This document shows, piece after piece, positions 45,020 to 57,385 of a DNA stretch of 64,000 nt. Numbering within the stretch: position 1 is the first letter of the stretch; each line of letters opens with the position of its first letter. This DNA comes from Rhizopus arrhizus (Eukaryota > Mucoromycota > Mucoromycetes > Mucorales > Rhizopodaceae). The stretch covers positions 124,001-188,000 of the forward strand of contig JAKZZE010000040.1 of assembly GCA_024220505.1 (NCBI GenBank). The letters run 5' to 3'. The notes beneath the pieces are model-generated. The model was not told where the DNA came from. It saw nothing but the letters and a program-made list of their open reading frames with translations, and did not search any database. A program made the position numbers and the translations under genes.

Positions 45020-46922
45020 TTATATTTGTAAGAATAAGGATACAACTAAATAGCCATTTAAACCAATCAATAGTAAAGCTATTAATATCGATAGGACCAT
45101 GACTATTTTACCATTTTCGTAGACAAGCGGTTCAGGCAACGTATCGATCATAAGGCAATTGGATTCTTTATCTTCAATTGAAGCGGGTGATGTCTGGCAA
45201 CGGGTGACTTCTTCATTCGGTCGAATAAAATAGTTTTTAACCGCTTGCTTATTGATCTTGTTAAATTGTGGGAAACGTGCCCAATCTGATCTTGATTTTG
45301 AAAACCTCAGACGGGCCACCACACGATCAATCAGGGACAGATTGGCCTGTTCAGTCGCAAACGGAACCTCTCGTTCTTTACTTTCAACCACAAGTTCGAG
45401 CTTCATGGTCGATTTTTTTGATGTTAGATAGACCAGAGGCACCACAGCAAATGGTAATTGAATACTGAGGGCGACTTGACTCGCCACCAACATATTGCTT
45501 AATCCTGAACGTCCAGCGATGCATGCAGCTACCATAGCAGGTATGATGGCTATCAGCCTTGTCACTATACGACGTATCCAGGGCCTTGTTGTCATGCCCA
45601 AGAAACCACTCATGATCACTAAAAGAGAGATTAAAACCCCTACATCCCCCTCTTTTGATCTTACCTTGTCCTGCTAAAGTAGCCGTCAACGTACTCGACT
45701 GTCCTGCGCATAACAAAGCGAGTGCAAAGACAGTCGCTGCCGGTGGACCCAAATATTGTAGCAAGAGAGCATGGGCACTAAATAAATCTTGAATGGCTTG
45801 CTGCTGACTGTTGGGTGCATAGAAAAAATTGGAGGAGGCGACGATCAGGATAGCACAGTTGACGAAAAATGCAAAACTGAGGGCGACGAGCAAGTCCACG
45901 AACCCATAGTGTAAGTTTTCCTTAAAGGAGCGTTCAAGATACGCTTTGATGCGATCAAAATGAATCTCACGTTGATCTACGTCAATGGACGTATGTGATC
46001 CTGTCTTTTCACTCTCTTGACACGACAGGGAGTCAGGTTGAACATCAAACGGACTGCGTCTCACCATCCAACGATCCCCCTTCTTGGTCACCCTCGGTCT
46101 CTGCACCTTCCACTCTCTGCATCGACTTTGAACGATAAAGCTATGCAGATAAAGATTGTGAGGCATCACTTTCAGAACGTGAGCATCAAAGCGTATTCTA
46201 TCCGTGTCCTGTTTTACCTGTAGCACCGATGATACCAATGGCCACATACAACACTTCGGGTTCAGTAAAGATCTCCTTGGTTGGGAGATAGCCCTTGAGG
46301 ACGTCGACTGCCACAATGTCTGAATAAGCCAATTCGATCATAAAGCAGATGCCTACAGCGGCCACCAGCAGCATGACAAACGCTTCAAAGATGCGAACCA
46401 TTCTGCCCGAAGTGGAGCTCTCATCATCCTCCACTTCTTCATTGTAAAATAGCAAGATGATAAAGACATCCACCGCCGTGATCGCCACACCGGCCGGTAG
46501 TGGTAACCTCGGAAACAATAAATTCAAGGCAATGGCGGATCCAATCACTTCTGCAAGATCGGTTGCGATAATAGCAATTTCGGCCAAGACGTACAAGAAC
46601 AAATTCAACCAGCGTGGAAAGAATTTTTTGGAGGCAGAGGCTAAATCTAAGCCGGTGATGGTGCCCAATCGAATCGTCAAGTTCTGTAGAAAGACAGCGA
46701 TGAGGTTGGATACCAAAATGATGAATAACAGTCGGTATCCAAAAGAGGATCCGCCTTCCATATCGGTCGCCCAATTGCCTGGGTCTAAACTTTTTTCATG
46801 TTAATAACTCATTGACACTCTATCACCTCACTGTACTATCCAACAGCAATCATAAATCCAGGACCAATGAATTTCCCCAATGTTTTCAAATAATGGGTTA
46901 TTTTCACAAATGATTTCAACAT
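45020..46922 (-). CDS. NRAMP divalent-metal transporter (Smf-type)
   Basis: ATG at 46922: MLKSFVKITHYLKTLGKFIG. The DPGN motif of TM1 is residues 31-34 (YLDPGNWATDMEGGSSFGY), formed across an intron with a GTACAG donor. Later come ASASKKFFPRWLNLFLYVLA, the MPHN motif of TM6 (GATVMPHNLYLHSFIVQSR) across a second intron, and SSTLTATLAGQ|VIMSGFLGM. DPGN and MPHN are the metal-binding motifs of TM1 and TM6. About eleven hydrophobic segments are visible. It is a proton-coupled Mn2+/Fe2+ importer of the plasma or endosomal membrane. A long charged loop follows TM6 (CREWKVQRPRVTKKGDRW...), and there is another hydrophilic insertion before the last TM. Confidence 0.92.
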
Positions 46923-49920
46923 TTCATTAAAAAAAGGGGAGAAATTGAAAGAAACAGTGGTTTTTTAAAAAAAAGAAAAAGGAGAACTTGAAGAAACATT
47001 TCTGGGACCAGTTTGCTTCTGACAGAAAGTCACACATATTCTCCGCTTTAACATCCTCTTTTTTTTAAAATGCTTTTTACATGACAATACGATTTGGCTG
47101 TGATTGCACATGAAACGTAGATGATATCCATCACGATGCGGCATGAAAAAACGATTTGTACTACAATTTTTTTTGACGTCTCATGTGAGGAAATTTGGCG
47201 TTCGATCCGTGAATCGAATCATACTATTGTTCATCATTTGGTTTGATTTCAATTTTCCATCTTGTTTTCATCCGTGACACTGTTTGTTTCCTTCCGAACC
47301 TTCCCGCTTCTTTTGTCCCCTCCTCCTCTTCCTCACCCTAAGCCTTTTTTTTTTAGTATTGTGATTAGATATAAAATAAATGTAGTTTATAACCTATAAA
47401 TAGGTAACTCTATTTTAAAAAAAGGTAATTTTGTGTAGATAAACTTGCATTTTTTGTAGTCTCCGTTTATCCAAAATTAATTTGTAAAAAATTTATGAAC
47501 CTTCCTTTCGTTTCATGTTGCACAATTCATAAATTTTTTCATCTGTTTTCAAGCCAATGTCTTGTGTAGAGATGGATCATTAAATTATTAGGTATACATT
47601 GGATTATAGCTCTATTCAGAGTGAAAATAGGCTTTCAGAAAAAAACAAAAATTCAAATAAACTAGTTTATTCTTTTCAACAAAGGGAATGATAAAGATCT
47701 CTGAGTGTCTCGTTTACAACAATCCTATTCACCCTTACAACTAGTTGCCTTCTTTTTTTTTTCCTCTCAAGAACGCTATTCAGATCCCACTATTTTATTA
47801 CCCTTCTTCATCTTATCCTACTTGTCAATGCTCCCTATAAAAGTCAATTTGGGTTCGAAAAGTGTTTGATGCAATCTATGACTGAATTTGATCTTATTTG
47901 TACACATGATCCTATTCAAGCAATCCAGTAGAATAACATGGACCTTTTTATATAAAAGACAGTGAGGGCGTTTCATCATTTGCTTTTCAAGACAAAACCT
48001 TTGTCTTGCACCCACAGCTTCCTGATCCTCACCCAAATAGAATTTGACATCACGGATGATCAGAAGTTGAAAAGATGTTCAACAAGACCACCTTGTCAAA
48101 CAAAAGAAACAAGAACGTAAAATAGGCAACGTGATTCTTAAATGACTTGTGGATTGTTTAACGCTTCTTTGAACTGCGATAATGTGCCTATGCAAGTAAC
48201 GACTCATGTTAGGTTTAGTTGCAGCAGACTATTCTATTATCTCGAATACAATCCGAATGCAACCTACTTTTTCACTGATGTAGTAGTCTCTGCTACTTTT
48301 TAATAAACAACTTTATAAAACAGTTGAGGTCTGAAAGACTAAAAAAAAAGGGCATGGCCAAGCTTATATCCATCCTCTCTTTGATGTTTCCACTGCTATC
48401 ACTATAATGAAGAGTAATATGATATGCTCAAAGTTCATGAGCTACCAAGCTATCATTGTATCACAGATATACAAATAGTAGAAACACCAGCAATGCACTT
48501 CAAATAGGAGGGACCACTTGCACTTGTACAATATAAATCTATCCTCGGAAGATTATACCTTTTACTTTATAAGAAAAAGACAGTTCTCGTTTTTTGTCTT
48601 TAAAAAAATTGAGAAACTACACATGGTGTTGCATATCGCTGACACCAAGCATACAAAGTAGAATATAAAGAATTCAAGTGAAATAGCAAAAGGATGACCT
48701 CAATTCAAGCAATAGCAGATACAACCCTAGCTGTGAACCATACTACGATCGATATAAATACAGAGTTCAGAGTGAAGAAGCATCCACTTGTTGGCCGCCA
48801 AAAGATGAAGATGAACAGCAAAGATGAACAGGAGTAAGCAAGCTGTAGAATACAGTTCAGTGTTGCTTTGTTAATCTTATTTTAATTTAATAGCAACACT
48901 TTGCATTGAAGGGTAATAGAATCTGTCTGTCATTCTTTCTTTTCTAACTTTACTTTTGTTACCTTGGATCAAATGAATGGCTATGATAATGTTGTTATCT
49001 AAGCATGATTTGATCCAGAGCCTGGTGGAATATTTGCGGCAAGGTGTGGTGGTGTTTGTTGAATATATTGGCAGCTGCAATCCACAACGAGGTCGCATTA
49101 GCATGTCTTTGGTGCCCAGTATATTATGTCGAGTACATCGTGACAAGCACACGTGTGAATGGCACCAGATATGGGTACTTTGTTTATGAAGTGAGATGTT
49201 TTGAAGTTTAGAAAATGGAATAGTCTAAATTCAAAGCAGTTTATTTAATGACATTTTTAGGTACTTTGATTATTGCAGTTAGAAAGGAAGTAATATATTG
49301 TAAAGCTAAGAAAAGAGATATTATTTTATCAAGATGGGAGTGAATCATTGAAAATATGAAGAACAAAAGTGGGTTTGGGAAAAAAAAGATGGTAGAATAT
49401 GTAAATAGGTATAAATGATGAGTCTCATAGACAATTGAGTAATGAAACTTGTAAAAGTGTTAATTGTATTGAATCATATCTATTCCAACCTCAGTGACAA
49501 TATATACCAGAAGAAATGTACATACAAAGTTTTAAGTTAGTAAAACATGATTATCAAATACGTCTGATCTTACCATTTCTCCGATACCTTTGTCATCAAC
49601 GCGGATTTGTGTCATGCATCAATTCGGATTATCGCCCTTACCCTAACGACTCTTTGCTCAAAGAGCATCGCTTAGAATATGATGCTACCCAAGCCCTCAT
49701 TTTCAACAATTAGACTATAGCTTAACCGTCTACAAGTACGTAGATAAACAAGTAGACCCGACGAACATTCAATAAGCAGTCTAGATAGGTGTACTGATGA
49801 GGAGATTCTATGAGATTGTGGTTCGTTTTCTTTTTTGTATATGAGTTCAAACAGTTTTTTTTTTGGGTGGAAGCAAGTCTTATTTATAACGTCACCACTT
49901 GGACGGAGTTAAAATTAATC
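46923..49920. other. Gene-free 3-kb stretch beside the LINE
   Basis: No convincing gene. Two short protein-like runs stand out: minus-strand KFYLGEDQEAVGARQRFCLE at about 48030-47970, and plus-strand RYLCHQRGFVSCINSDYRPY at 49576-49650, ending LEYDATQALIFNN. Neither has an exon structure I can support. The rest is AT-rich. Confidence 0.4.
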
Positions 49921-49966
49921 TTTTTTTTTGCAGCATAAAATTTATTGAAGAATAAACAAAACAAAT

Positions 49967-52900
49967 TTATAGTCCGATAGCTGTCAAGATGGCAGACACC
50001 ACCTGAGGGAACTCCAGACTGGAAGATTTTAATCAACCTCTGATTGCAAATTGGACAAATGTTTAAAAACATTAGCAAGGACAGCTGAAAAGTCAAATGG
50101 TGTTTCGGAAAAAAACGAAAGCCCAGTGGGCGGACCATAACGACAGGATGGCGCAGGCGATTAACTGGAATGAAGATTGGGATCTGTGCGCGTAATGGGG
50201 TCTTTGGCAGTTGCAGTGAAAATATGGCGAGTTTGGCGGCACGCTGACTGAATGATTGATCAAAGTATGCATCCCAAATGTATTCTCATAGTGGATGTTT
50301 ATAGTGGCATGTTAACACAAAGTGGGGAGGATCTTCAATGGCAGATGAACAAAGAGGATCGGTGAATGATGTAGGAAGCAGACGATGCAGATTTCGCCGA
50401 CAGGAGAGCTTGTTGTAGATCATTCGATACCAAACATCTCTGGATTGAAGAGGAACATCCCCTTTCCAAAAGCGGGACCCTTGCTTTGCGCTGATAGGCG
50501 GATCAAATATCTGTGATGGAACACACGGTGATAGTGCCTTTCGAAGATCGAAAGTACGAAATCTGGAGGAGAAAAGATCGGGCGGAAGGAGACCATTCAA
50601 ATAGGACTAAAATCAACAGTACCCAAGGTTGAAAGTGATGATGATGGGAGAGTAGGCGATCAGTGGGACAAAAAGAATGGCTCGAGCCGTATTGTATGTT
50701 CGTCCAAAGATTTGAAGAACCTCGTGATATGAATACGAGAGGTATGCAGATCCCGTCGTTGTTTTCGATGAAAACGTCCATCAAAGGAATAAGCTTCGGA
50801 TACCTGAATCTTGGGCCAATGAGGAACAGATAAACGAGCGAAAGCTGGATCCAGTTCGGTTGGAGGCTGAGGTTCAGTTGAGTGTGGTGTCATAAACGTG
50901 TATATCGAGGCCAACGGTAGCTCGAGGCATGAAGCAGGAGAAAGATTGATGTCTTGATATGAGCGTTGAAATGAATCCATTGTACAAAAGAAATTAGTAA
51001 AAACATTCAGGTTATTATTCTGACCTAAAGGTCCCTTGCGACAATATGTGAATAGCAGTGGAAGCAGAGGATCGACAGCGTGAAAATGATGTTGAAGTGA
51101 ATATGAGAGATACTGCACCCCCAAGGAGACAGAATCAGATTGCTGTGAAAGGAGTAATGGATGAAGCCATTTCCACTGTAATACGAGTTGTTGTTTGTTT
51201 GGATCAAGCAATTTTTGGCCTCCGCATTGTCGGTCAGTGAGCAAAAGATCGTATTTGAACTTGGTGAATGCTTTTTGTGTCACAAACTGGTAAGCAAGTG
51301 AAGAGAACCGTTGAAGAGCAGCTTTGGGAACACTAAGAAGCCGAAGTACATGCCACAATTTAGAATAGATCAAGGTATTCATAACAGTGACCCGACCGCG
51401 AAAGGACAGAGTACGTTGACTATGAATGTTACATGCATGTTGAATTTTTAGCCAAAGAGTCGAAATGAATCCGTCTCTTTATGTGAGAAGGCTTCATTTT
51501 TTCCAAGTTTGAGCTTCGCGTTTGACGCCTGAGCATAAACTTTGTAGAGTTGGCCGAGACGGACAAAGTCTGATGGTTTGCTGAGAAAGACTGCCACATC
51601 ATCTGCGTATGCCAGAATCTTAATAGGAGGAGGAGGAACTATGTGCAGATCAGCAGGATTAGCGGCTTGACGGAACTGAAAACCTTGTAACTCGTTATCT
51701 GATTCAATCGATCGCAAGAACGGGTCAAAAGCTATGTTGAATAGAAGCAGAGATAGGGGATCACCTTGACGCAGACCTCGTGTTGTTGGAGTGATGAAGT
51801 AAAGAAGCCATTCACGTTAATTTGAATTTGGGTTTCAAAAAACAATTTGTCGATGATCTGAACTATCGTGGAAGGAAAACCAAATTTCAAAAGAACTTGT
51901 TTGAGATATTCTGGATTGACTCGATCGTAGGCCTTCTCTTGGTCCAGTAAAAGCCCTACTTCTGTAGATTGTCGTTGTTCAGCTTCTGTTTTGACTAACT
52001 GCATCAAAAGACCGTTATCGCCAATAAATCTTCCGGGCATGAAACCTTTCTGAACTCTATGTATGACCTTGGAGCAAGAGAGACGCATTCGACCTGTTAG
52101 TAGGCGAGTGAAGATTTTGGCATCCGTATTAATCAGGGAAATGGGGCGCCAATTACTGAGAAGGTTTAGGTTGCCTTTTTTTGGTAGAAGAACGGTAGAG
52201 GTAATGGTCCAACTAGCAGGGAAGATGGCAGATTCCAAGGCTTGATTGTACACATCAAGGATCAGAGACTGCAAGGGTTCAAAACGAAACAAAAATGAAA
52301 GAGCTTCATAAGGGAGACCATCGGAACCAGGGCTGCTTGAATGAGGACTACGGGTGGATGCCTGAAGAATATCATCAAAACTAAAAGGAGCCGTAAGAAG
52401 ATCCGCCATTTGTGGGGCAAGACGGTTTTGTTCCGGAATGTGGTTCAACAATGCCTCAGTATGCGACAAAGAAACTGGGTCACACGTGTAGAGATTCTTG
52501 TAGAATTCTTTTGCAATGTTTTGCATCTCGAATGGATTAGAGGTAGCTTCAGATTCTGGTGTAGCCTTTAAACTGGGAATATAGCGAGAAGAAGCACGCG
52601 TCGAAATGGTTTTCTTGAGGTACCCTGCCGATGTTTCCCCATTTTCACGCCAATGACGTCCTGCACGCAGTATGTTATTGGCCGTGACTTCCTGTTGTAG
52701 AGCTCCAATCTGTCTTTCCATGATCTCCAATAAGAGGGGTAGCATACCGTGATGCCTGTGCTCACGAAGGATGCGGTTGCGTTCGCGTTGGAGTAAGCGA
52801 AGCTGCTGAGCTCTCCACTGAACATGACGGCGACCAAAACTTTTAGCGGTCTGTTGGACTGAAGTTTTTAAAAGTTCCCAATGGACTTGAGGGTCGGTGA

Positions 52901-53747
52901 GAGTGGCAGGCAGAGAAGAAGCGAAGCGTTTAAGTTGTTGAGTAAGACGATCAACAAACGCATGGTTTTTGAACAAATTCGGGTTCATACGCCACAAGCC
53001 CGGGCCTTGGGTAGAGCTGCACATCTTAAGAGATATGGACAACAAGGCATGATTAGTCCATGATTGTTCAATGAAATCTATAAAAGGATTGGAGGACTGT
53101 GAATGTAATGAATGTGAAGCAAATATATAGTCAATATTACTGGATTGGGATCCACGGCGAAAGGTCGGGCGTGAATCCAAAGGTGAGGTCATGCAGTTAA
53201 TCATATTTTGTTCTAAAAGTGAGCGCCAAGCAGGGTGAGCTCCAAGATAGGCTCGGGTAGGGTGAGAACAGGAGTAGTTGAAATCACCGGTGATGACCAA
53301 GCGACTCGTAGGAGATTCAATAAGAGACTTGATAGGTATCAAGGAAGCAATGGAAGAGAAGAACGTACGTCGATCTGATGCGTTGGCCGGAGCATAGATG
53401 GTCAGAATATGAAAAGGATCAAAAAGTGAATTGACATGTTCTACAGAGACAAGTAGAAAGCGCTGGTCGATTGATGACAAGACAGGATGGACAATAATAT
53501 TCCTGTTGAGTGATACTATACCACAGTGTGTGGGCCAGCAACCTGACTGTGGCTGGAGAAGCATATTTAATTAGTGTTGAAGTTTGTTGGTTGAGGCGTG
53601 TGTTTCTTGAAGTGTAAGTATGTCTAAGGATTGGTGGCGTAGGAAGTTTGTGAAAAATTGTCTTCTTGTTCTATCTGTCAGTGTGGATAGGCTCCGACAA
53701 TTTAAAGAACCTATCCCGACATTTGTTGTACGGTAAACCTCACTCAT
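49967..53747 (-). pseudogene. LINE ORF2 (APE endonuclease + reverse transcriptase), disabled
   Basis: It starts MSEVYRTTNVGIGSLNCRSL, then LDILTLQETHASTNKLQH and a TAA (about 53570). The endonuclease goes on with RLVITGDFNYSCSHP, QSSNIDYIFASHSLHSQSSN and SWTNHALLSIS. The RT has LPKKGNLNLLSNWRPISLIN, KGFMPGRFIGDNGLLMQL, LLLDQEKAYDRVNPEYL, then a frameshift near 51790 before TRGLRQGDPLSLLLFNIAFD, and the active site KILAYADDVAVFLS. Another frame break lies near 51440 (before the MNTLIYSKLWHVLRLLSV frame) and one near 50620. The C-terminal part runs to IFDPPISAKQGSRFWKGDV and PQVVSAILTAIGL. At least one nonsense and three frame breaks make it inactive. Confidence 0.8.
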
Positions 53748-54892
53748 TGGGATGAGTGGATGGGCGTCGAAGAGCCATTAGCATCTTTGAACTGATCAGT
53801 GGTTTCCATGTCTGAAGCACTGTTATCTCCAGAGTCTTCACCATAAGCATTTGCCGCGAACTCCTCACCTGCTACTATTTGCATGGGCTCTGTTTGGCCT
53901 TCTGCGTTAATGGGTCGGTATTCGTCAAGGATGTCCTTGATCAATGCTTGTGGCTCCACTGCACGGCGTTTCAGGGGCCTAGGAACCCTTTCAGTTGTCA
54001 GAGCATTGGCCATCTCATTACTCATCCACTTTTGCTCAACATAGTAGCAGGCAACAGCTGGAACAAGGTAAGGGCGTAAGAACCGGAGAGTCGTGATACA
54101 ACGAACTTGATTTAGTGCATAACCAAGATCGACACGGTCTTGTCCAGTAAGATTGTTGTATTTGGCGTCAGCAACGTGCTGGACATCACAAGGATTGAAA
54201 GAGGCGATTATCTCAACTTTGCAATCCTCAAGGGTCTGAACTAATATAAGCTTGAACTTCTTATGAACCAATAAGCGAATGATCCCACTAGCGGGGAAGC
54301 TGATGTCAAGGATACAACTCGTGCCAATACCTAGTTTACGAAACCTTTGGTGGATTTCACTTCGATTCAATCGTCGAGAGCGGTGAACATAGACATAGTC
54401 ATAGCCAGATGAGGTAAAGGGTGTGGGCGCGTTAAAAGCACGTGCATTACTCTGACGCTTACGTTCTGAAGTAAGCACTCCATATTTAGGCTTAGCAGGG
54501 CGCTTAGCAACTGTAATCCAAGCTGCTGGGTTGGATGAGGTGGCAGTGGTGGATGAGTCAACAGTGGCAGATGATTCAACCGTGGCAGGTTTGGCAGTAG
54601 CATGCTTGCTGGATTCAGTACCCGGAGCATTTAGAGCAAGGATGTTACTCACTGGTTGCTTAGCAGTTGCCTTAAAAGACTTAGCTGGTTGGCTTAAGGG
54701 ACAAGCATTCAAAGATGTCAGCTGCTTTACTACAGCTCTCATATTGTCCAGTTCAGCCTTCAACTGATTGTTGGCTGCTTCCAAAGTGTCGAATTTTGTA
54801 ACTAGGTGTTGAACCTGATCACTTAGCGTTTTGACCATGTTGCATAGTCCGGCGAGGGTGTTATTTAGTTCTTGGTTAATGTTATTGTCCAT
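53744..54892 (-). CDS. LINE ORF1, coiled-coil RNA-binding-like protein, 382 aa
   Basis: MDNNINQELNNTLAGLCNMV opens a coiled coil (about residues 8-60: SDQVQHLVTKFDTLEAANNQ, LKAELDNMRAVVKQL). A Ser/Thr/Ala-rich linker follows, then an RRM-like region (YDYVYVHRSRRLNRSEIHQR, SCILDISFPASGIIRLLVHK, LILVQTLEDCKVEIIASFN) and an acidic tail. This order (coiled coil, RRM-like, C-terminal domain) matches L1-type ORF1 proteins that coat the element RNA. No CCHC knuckle is seen. The frame is intact. Its stop overlaps the ORF2 start as ATGA. Confidence 0.75.
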   Translation of the reverse strand: MDNNINQELNNTLAGLCNMVKTLSDQVQHLVTKFDTLEAANNQLKAELDNMRAVVKQLTSLNACPLSQPAKSFKATAKQPVSNILALNAPGTESSKHATAKPATVESSATVDSSTTATSSNPAAWITVAKRPAKPKYGVLTSERKRQSNARAFNAPTPFTSSGYDYVYVHRSRRLNRSEIHQRFRKLGIGTSCILDISFPASGIIRLLVHKKFKLILVQTLEDCKVEIIASFNPCDVQHVADAKYNNLTGQDRVDLGYALNQVRCITTLRFLRPYLVPAVACYYVEQKWMSNEMANALTTERVPRPLKRRAVEPQALIKDILDEYRPINAEGQTEPMQIVAGEEFAANAYGEDSGDNSASDMETTDQFKDANGSSTPIHSSQ

Positions 54893-55090
54893 TTTGTTTC
54901 CAAAATATAGGTTTTGAAAAAGCGGATAGCTTGTGTGATAATTGTGAGCCGTCTCCCAAATTCAAATATAATATTTTCCTCAAGAAGGCGGTGTGAATAA
55001 TGTTGTTCCTTATAACTGATTGCTTTGCTTTCAAACACAAAATTTTGCTTGAATTCAGAATTTAGTGTAACGTTTGAAAACGCGAAAGAG

Positions 55091-56145
55091 TGTGAGGATT
55101 TTGCGAAAAAAAGTACGGGCTTTCAAATAAATATTGGGGGTCTTACCAAAAAAATTCACTGGTTGTTTGAAGTTCAATTCGTGGATTGTGAGAGGGTCAT
55201 TTCACACTTTATTTTAAACAAAAACATTTGAAATATGATTCAAACAGTTATCAAACGAGTTCTTCCACATCCAAATTTTTACACTGAGTTGTGCTTTTGT
55301 GTGGTCGGATCCTTTTTATTTTTTTGTGTGGTCGGATCCTTTTTATTTTTTTGCGTGGTCGGATCCTTTTTTTGTGTGGTCGGATCCTTTTTTTTTGTGT
55401 GGTCGGATCCTTTTTTTTTGTGTGGTCGGGTCCTTTTTTTGTGTGGTCGGATCCTTTTTATTTTTTTGTGTGGTCGGATCCTTTTTTTTTGTGTGGTCGG
55501 GTCCTTTTTTTGCGTGGTCGGATCCTTTTTTTTTGTGTGGTCGGATCCTTTTTTTTTGCGTGGTCGGATCCTTTTTTTTTGTGTGGTCGGATCCTTTTTA
55601 TTTTTTTGTGTGGTCGGATCCTTTTTTTTTGTGTGGTCGGGTCCTTTTTTTGCGTGGTCGGATCCTTTTTTTGCTTGGTCGGATCCTTTTTATTTTTTTT
55701 TGCGTGGTCGGGTCCTTTTTTTGTGTGGTCGGGTCCTTTTTATTTTGTTGCTTGGTTGGATCTCCCAAAATGTTAACATGCACCGATTGTGAAGAAAACT
55801 TCAATACAAATGACACCCTCAAAAGACATAAATATGAAAGGCATTGTAAAAAATGCACTATCACCGCAACAGTTGAAGGTACGTTCAATTTAGATTCAAA
55901 TCTACAATTGTTGACTCTGGGTTTTCAGGAGTTTGTGAAAAGGTTGTAATAGAAAGAAAAAATGATCATTTACAATGTCCTTTTTGCAATAAAGAACACT
56001 TGACTAGAGAAAGTATAAAATCTCATATACTAAAATCAAAATGTAAAGCAGCTCTTTTCAATGAAAGAACCAAGACAACGAAAAAGCGAAAGTACGATGC
56101 TGCCGTTTTGAATGCATGTGGTGCTTTATTGTTTAAGAAGCCTCA
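55091..56145 (+). repeat. Left arm of a large inverted duplication
   Basis: From TGTGAGGATTTTGCG at 55091 to about 56134-56145 the plus strand is nearly identical to the reverse complement of 59693-58781, as far as I can compare by eye. The arm contains about 200 bp of upstream sequence, the minisatellite, and the first part of the zinc-finger gene including its intron. The length difference from the right arm is almost all due to minisatellite units. Confidence 0.9.
55299..55760 (+). repeat. GGATCC minisatellite, about 20 units
   Basis: Units begin GTGTGGTCGGATCC (variants GCG- and GCTTGG-, and GGGTCC for GGATCC) and end in a T run that is sometimes split by one A. Unit length is about 21-28 bp. 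I count 19-20 units. It is open in all three plus frames, giving artefactual hydrophobic ORFs rich in F, V, G and S. It ends 10 bp before the zinc-finger gene's ATG, so it is its 5' leader or promoter. Confidence 0.9.
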
Positions 56146-57385
56146 TCAAGAGATGATTTTAAAGGTGGTTTTTTCAGTCAACTTGAAGCCTGTTAGCATG
56201 GTCAACAGTGATGGTGAAGAATTTAATGTGCTTGCGCACGAAAGTCAATTCCAACAAATACAAAAAAACGATATCCAAAGTGCTTCAGTTGTTGCAAAAA
56301 AACGATTGATTGACAATGAACCTGTAGAAATAGAAGTGGAACTTGATGATGTGCTAACGAAAGGTGTTTATCGTAATCTATTTAATCCAAATGAATTCCA
56401 GGAACTTGATGAAGAAATGTGCACCCTATTAAATACGGATTGGAGTACTAAGAAGCATATCAAATATTCTTGCTCGGCTCTTCTTGCGGGGATGATAATG
56501 GTGATCAATAGCAAAGCTATTTTGGTAATATGTCATGAAGTTTATGGAAGGACGAGGTCAGTAGATGTACATAGGGAAGATTTCACAGTTAAATCAAAAC
56601 AACAGCCATTTTCTTCACTTCCTCCACCTCGATCCCCTTATCGGAATATCTGGGTGACAACAATTATCGACAATCATGGCTCAAAACTTATATTTGGTAC
56701 AAAAACATTCAACTCACTGGTAACATCTAGTATCCGCATTGATAGTCCTTATGAACCAGAAGTTGGTCCATCCACACATCATTTTACTATCTCCAGCAAC
56801 GAACAGTCAAGAAATATAAAAATTTATATACACAAAGAGTCTTGGAATAAAGCAAAGAAGCTTATGATGGAACCTCTTAACCACACCATAAACACTTATG
56901 ATTTCCTATATCAAACTCGCCAAATACAAACCAACTTTCATTACCGTGGCACGTATAACCGATCAAGAGCTGCATGCATGATAACCGATAACCATACTTT
57001 GTACCCCTACAACATCTTCACTCTTTCCCAATGTGATAATGGCCATGACATATCTGACTATAAGACTATGTCCGAAGTTTTCCGAGAAATTGCATTGAAT
57101 ATATTTGATGAAGAAGAGAGTAATATAGAAGATGAAATTGTAGGCTCTTTGAAAAAAAAATTCATCGAGAATCAAATACAAAAGTGCAAGTCAGAAGGTG
57201 AAACAATCAAAATACTCCAATCAATACTGAACTTGTATGGTGATGATGTGGAAATCCCTGTTATAAACAACTCCCAATTGAACAAACTTTTAGAGCTGTC
57301 GGTAAATCAGCTTCTTCCAGTAATTACCCGTGTAAATAAGCATGTCGTTTCATCATTGAAGCAGACATTCTCTTCATATGTTTAA
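55770..57385 (+). CDS. C2H2-type zinc-finger protein of unknown function, 521 aa
   Basis: Two exons, 55770-55878 and 55929-57385 (50-bp intron, GTACGT...TTTTCAG), joined in phase. Residues 1-70 contain paired C/H motifs: MLTCTDCEENFNTNDTLKRH, YERHCKKCTITA, then LQCPFCNKEHLTRESIKSHI. A short basic stretch follows (ERTKTTKKRKYDAAVLN, like a nuclear localisation signal). The large C-terminal part (KPVSMVNSDGEEFNVLAHES, LLNTDWSTKKHIKYSCSALL, NIWVTTIIDNHGSKLIFGTK, LLELSVNQLLPVITRVNK) resembles nothing I know. It may be a lineage-specific nuclear or DNA-binding protein, possibly a domesticated transposon protein. The first 120 residues are duplicated in inverted orientation at 58599-59155. Confidence 0.7.

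Larger units (their letters stand above)
49921..54960 (-). mobile_element. Near-full-length two-ORF LINE (non-LTR retrotransposon), broken
   Basis: Reading on the minus strand it has ORF1 (54892-53744), then ORF2 with endonuclease and reverse transcriptase (53747 to about 49970), then a 3' end ATAAATTTTATGCTGC with an A9 tail at 49921-49929. The 5' boundary is set only roughly, by the end of recognisable ORF1 leader. I could not find a target duplication. Its two-ORF, APE-RT plan resembles the LINE-1-like elements described in Mucorales. Confidence 0.8.

Noticed and set aside
49843..55250. TTCAAACAGTT near 49845 and near 55240 as target duplication of the minus-strand LINE
   Set aside because: The right copy lies inside the inverted-repeat arm, about 280 bp beyond the LINE's likely 5' end, and is repeated in the other arm. 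The left one is about 65 bp beyond the LINE's A tail. Chance similarity.
55299..55760. Possible CRISPR-like array
   Set aside because: Units are directly adjacent with only T runs between them. There are no unique spacers, and the genome is eukaryotic.
55235..55949. Three overlapping hydrophobic ORFs (up to 216 codons) rich in F, V, G, C and S
   Set aside because: They are the three frames of the GGATCC minisatellite, which happens to lack stops. The real start is the ATG at 55770.
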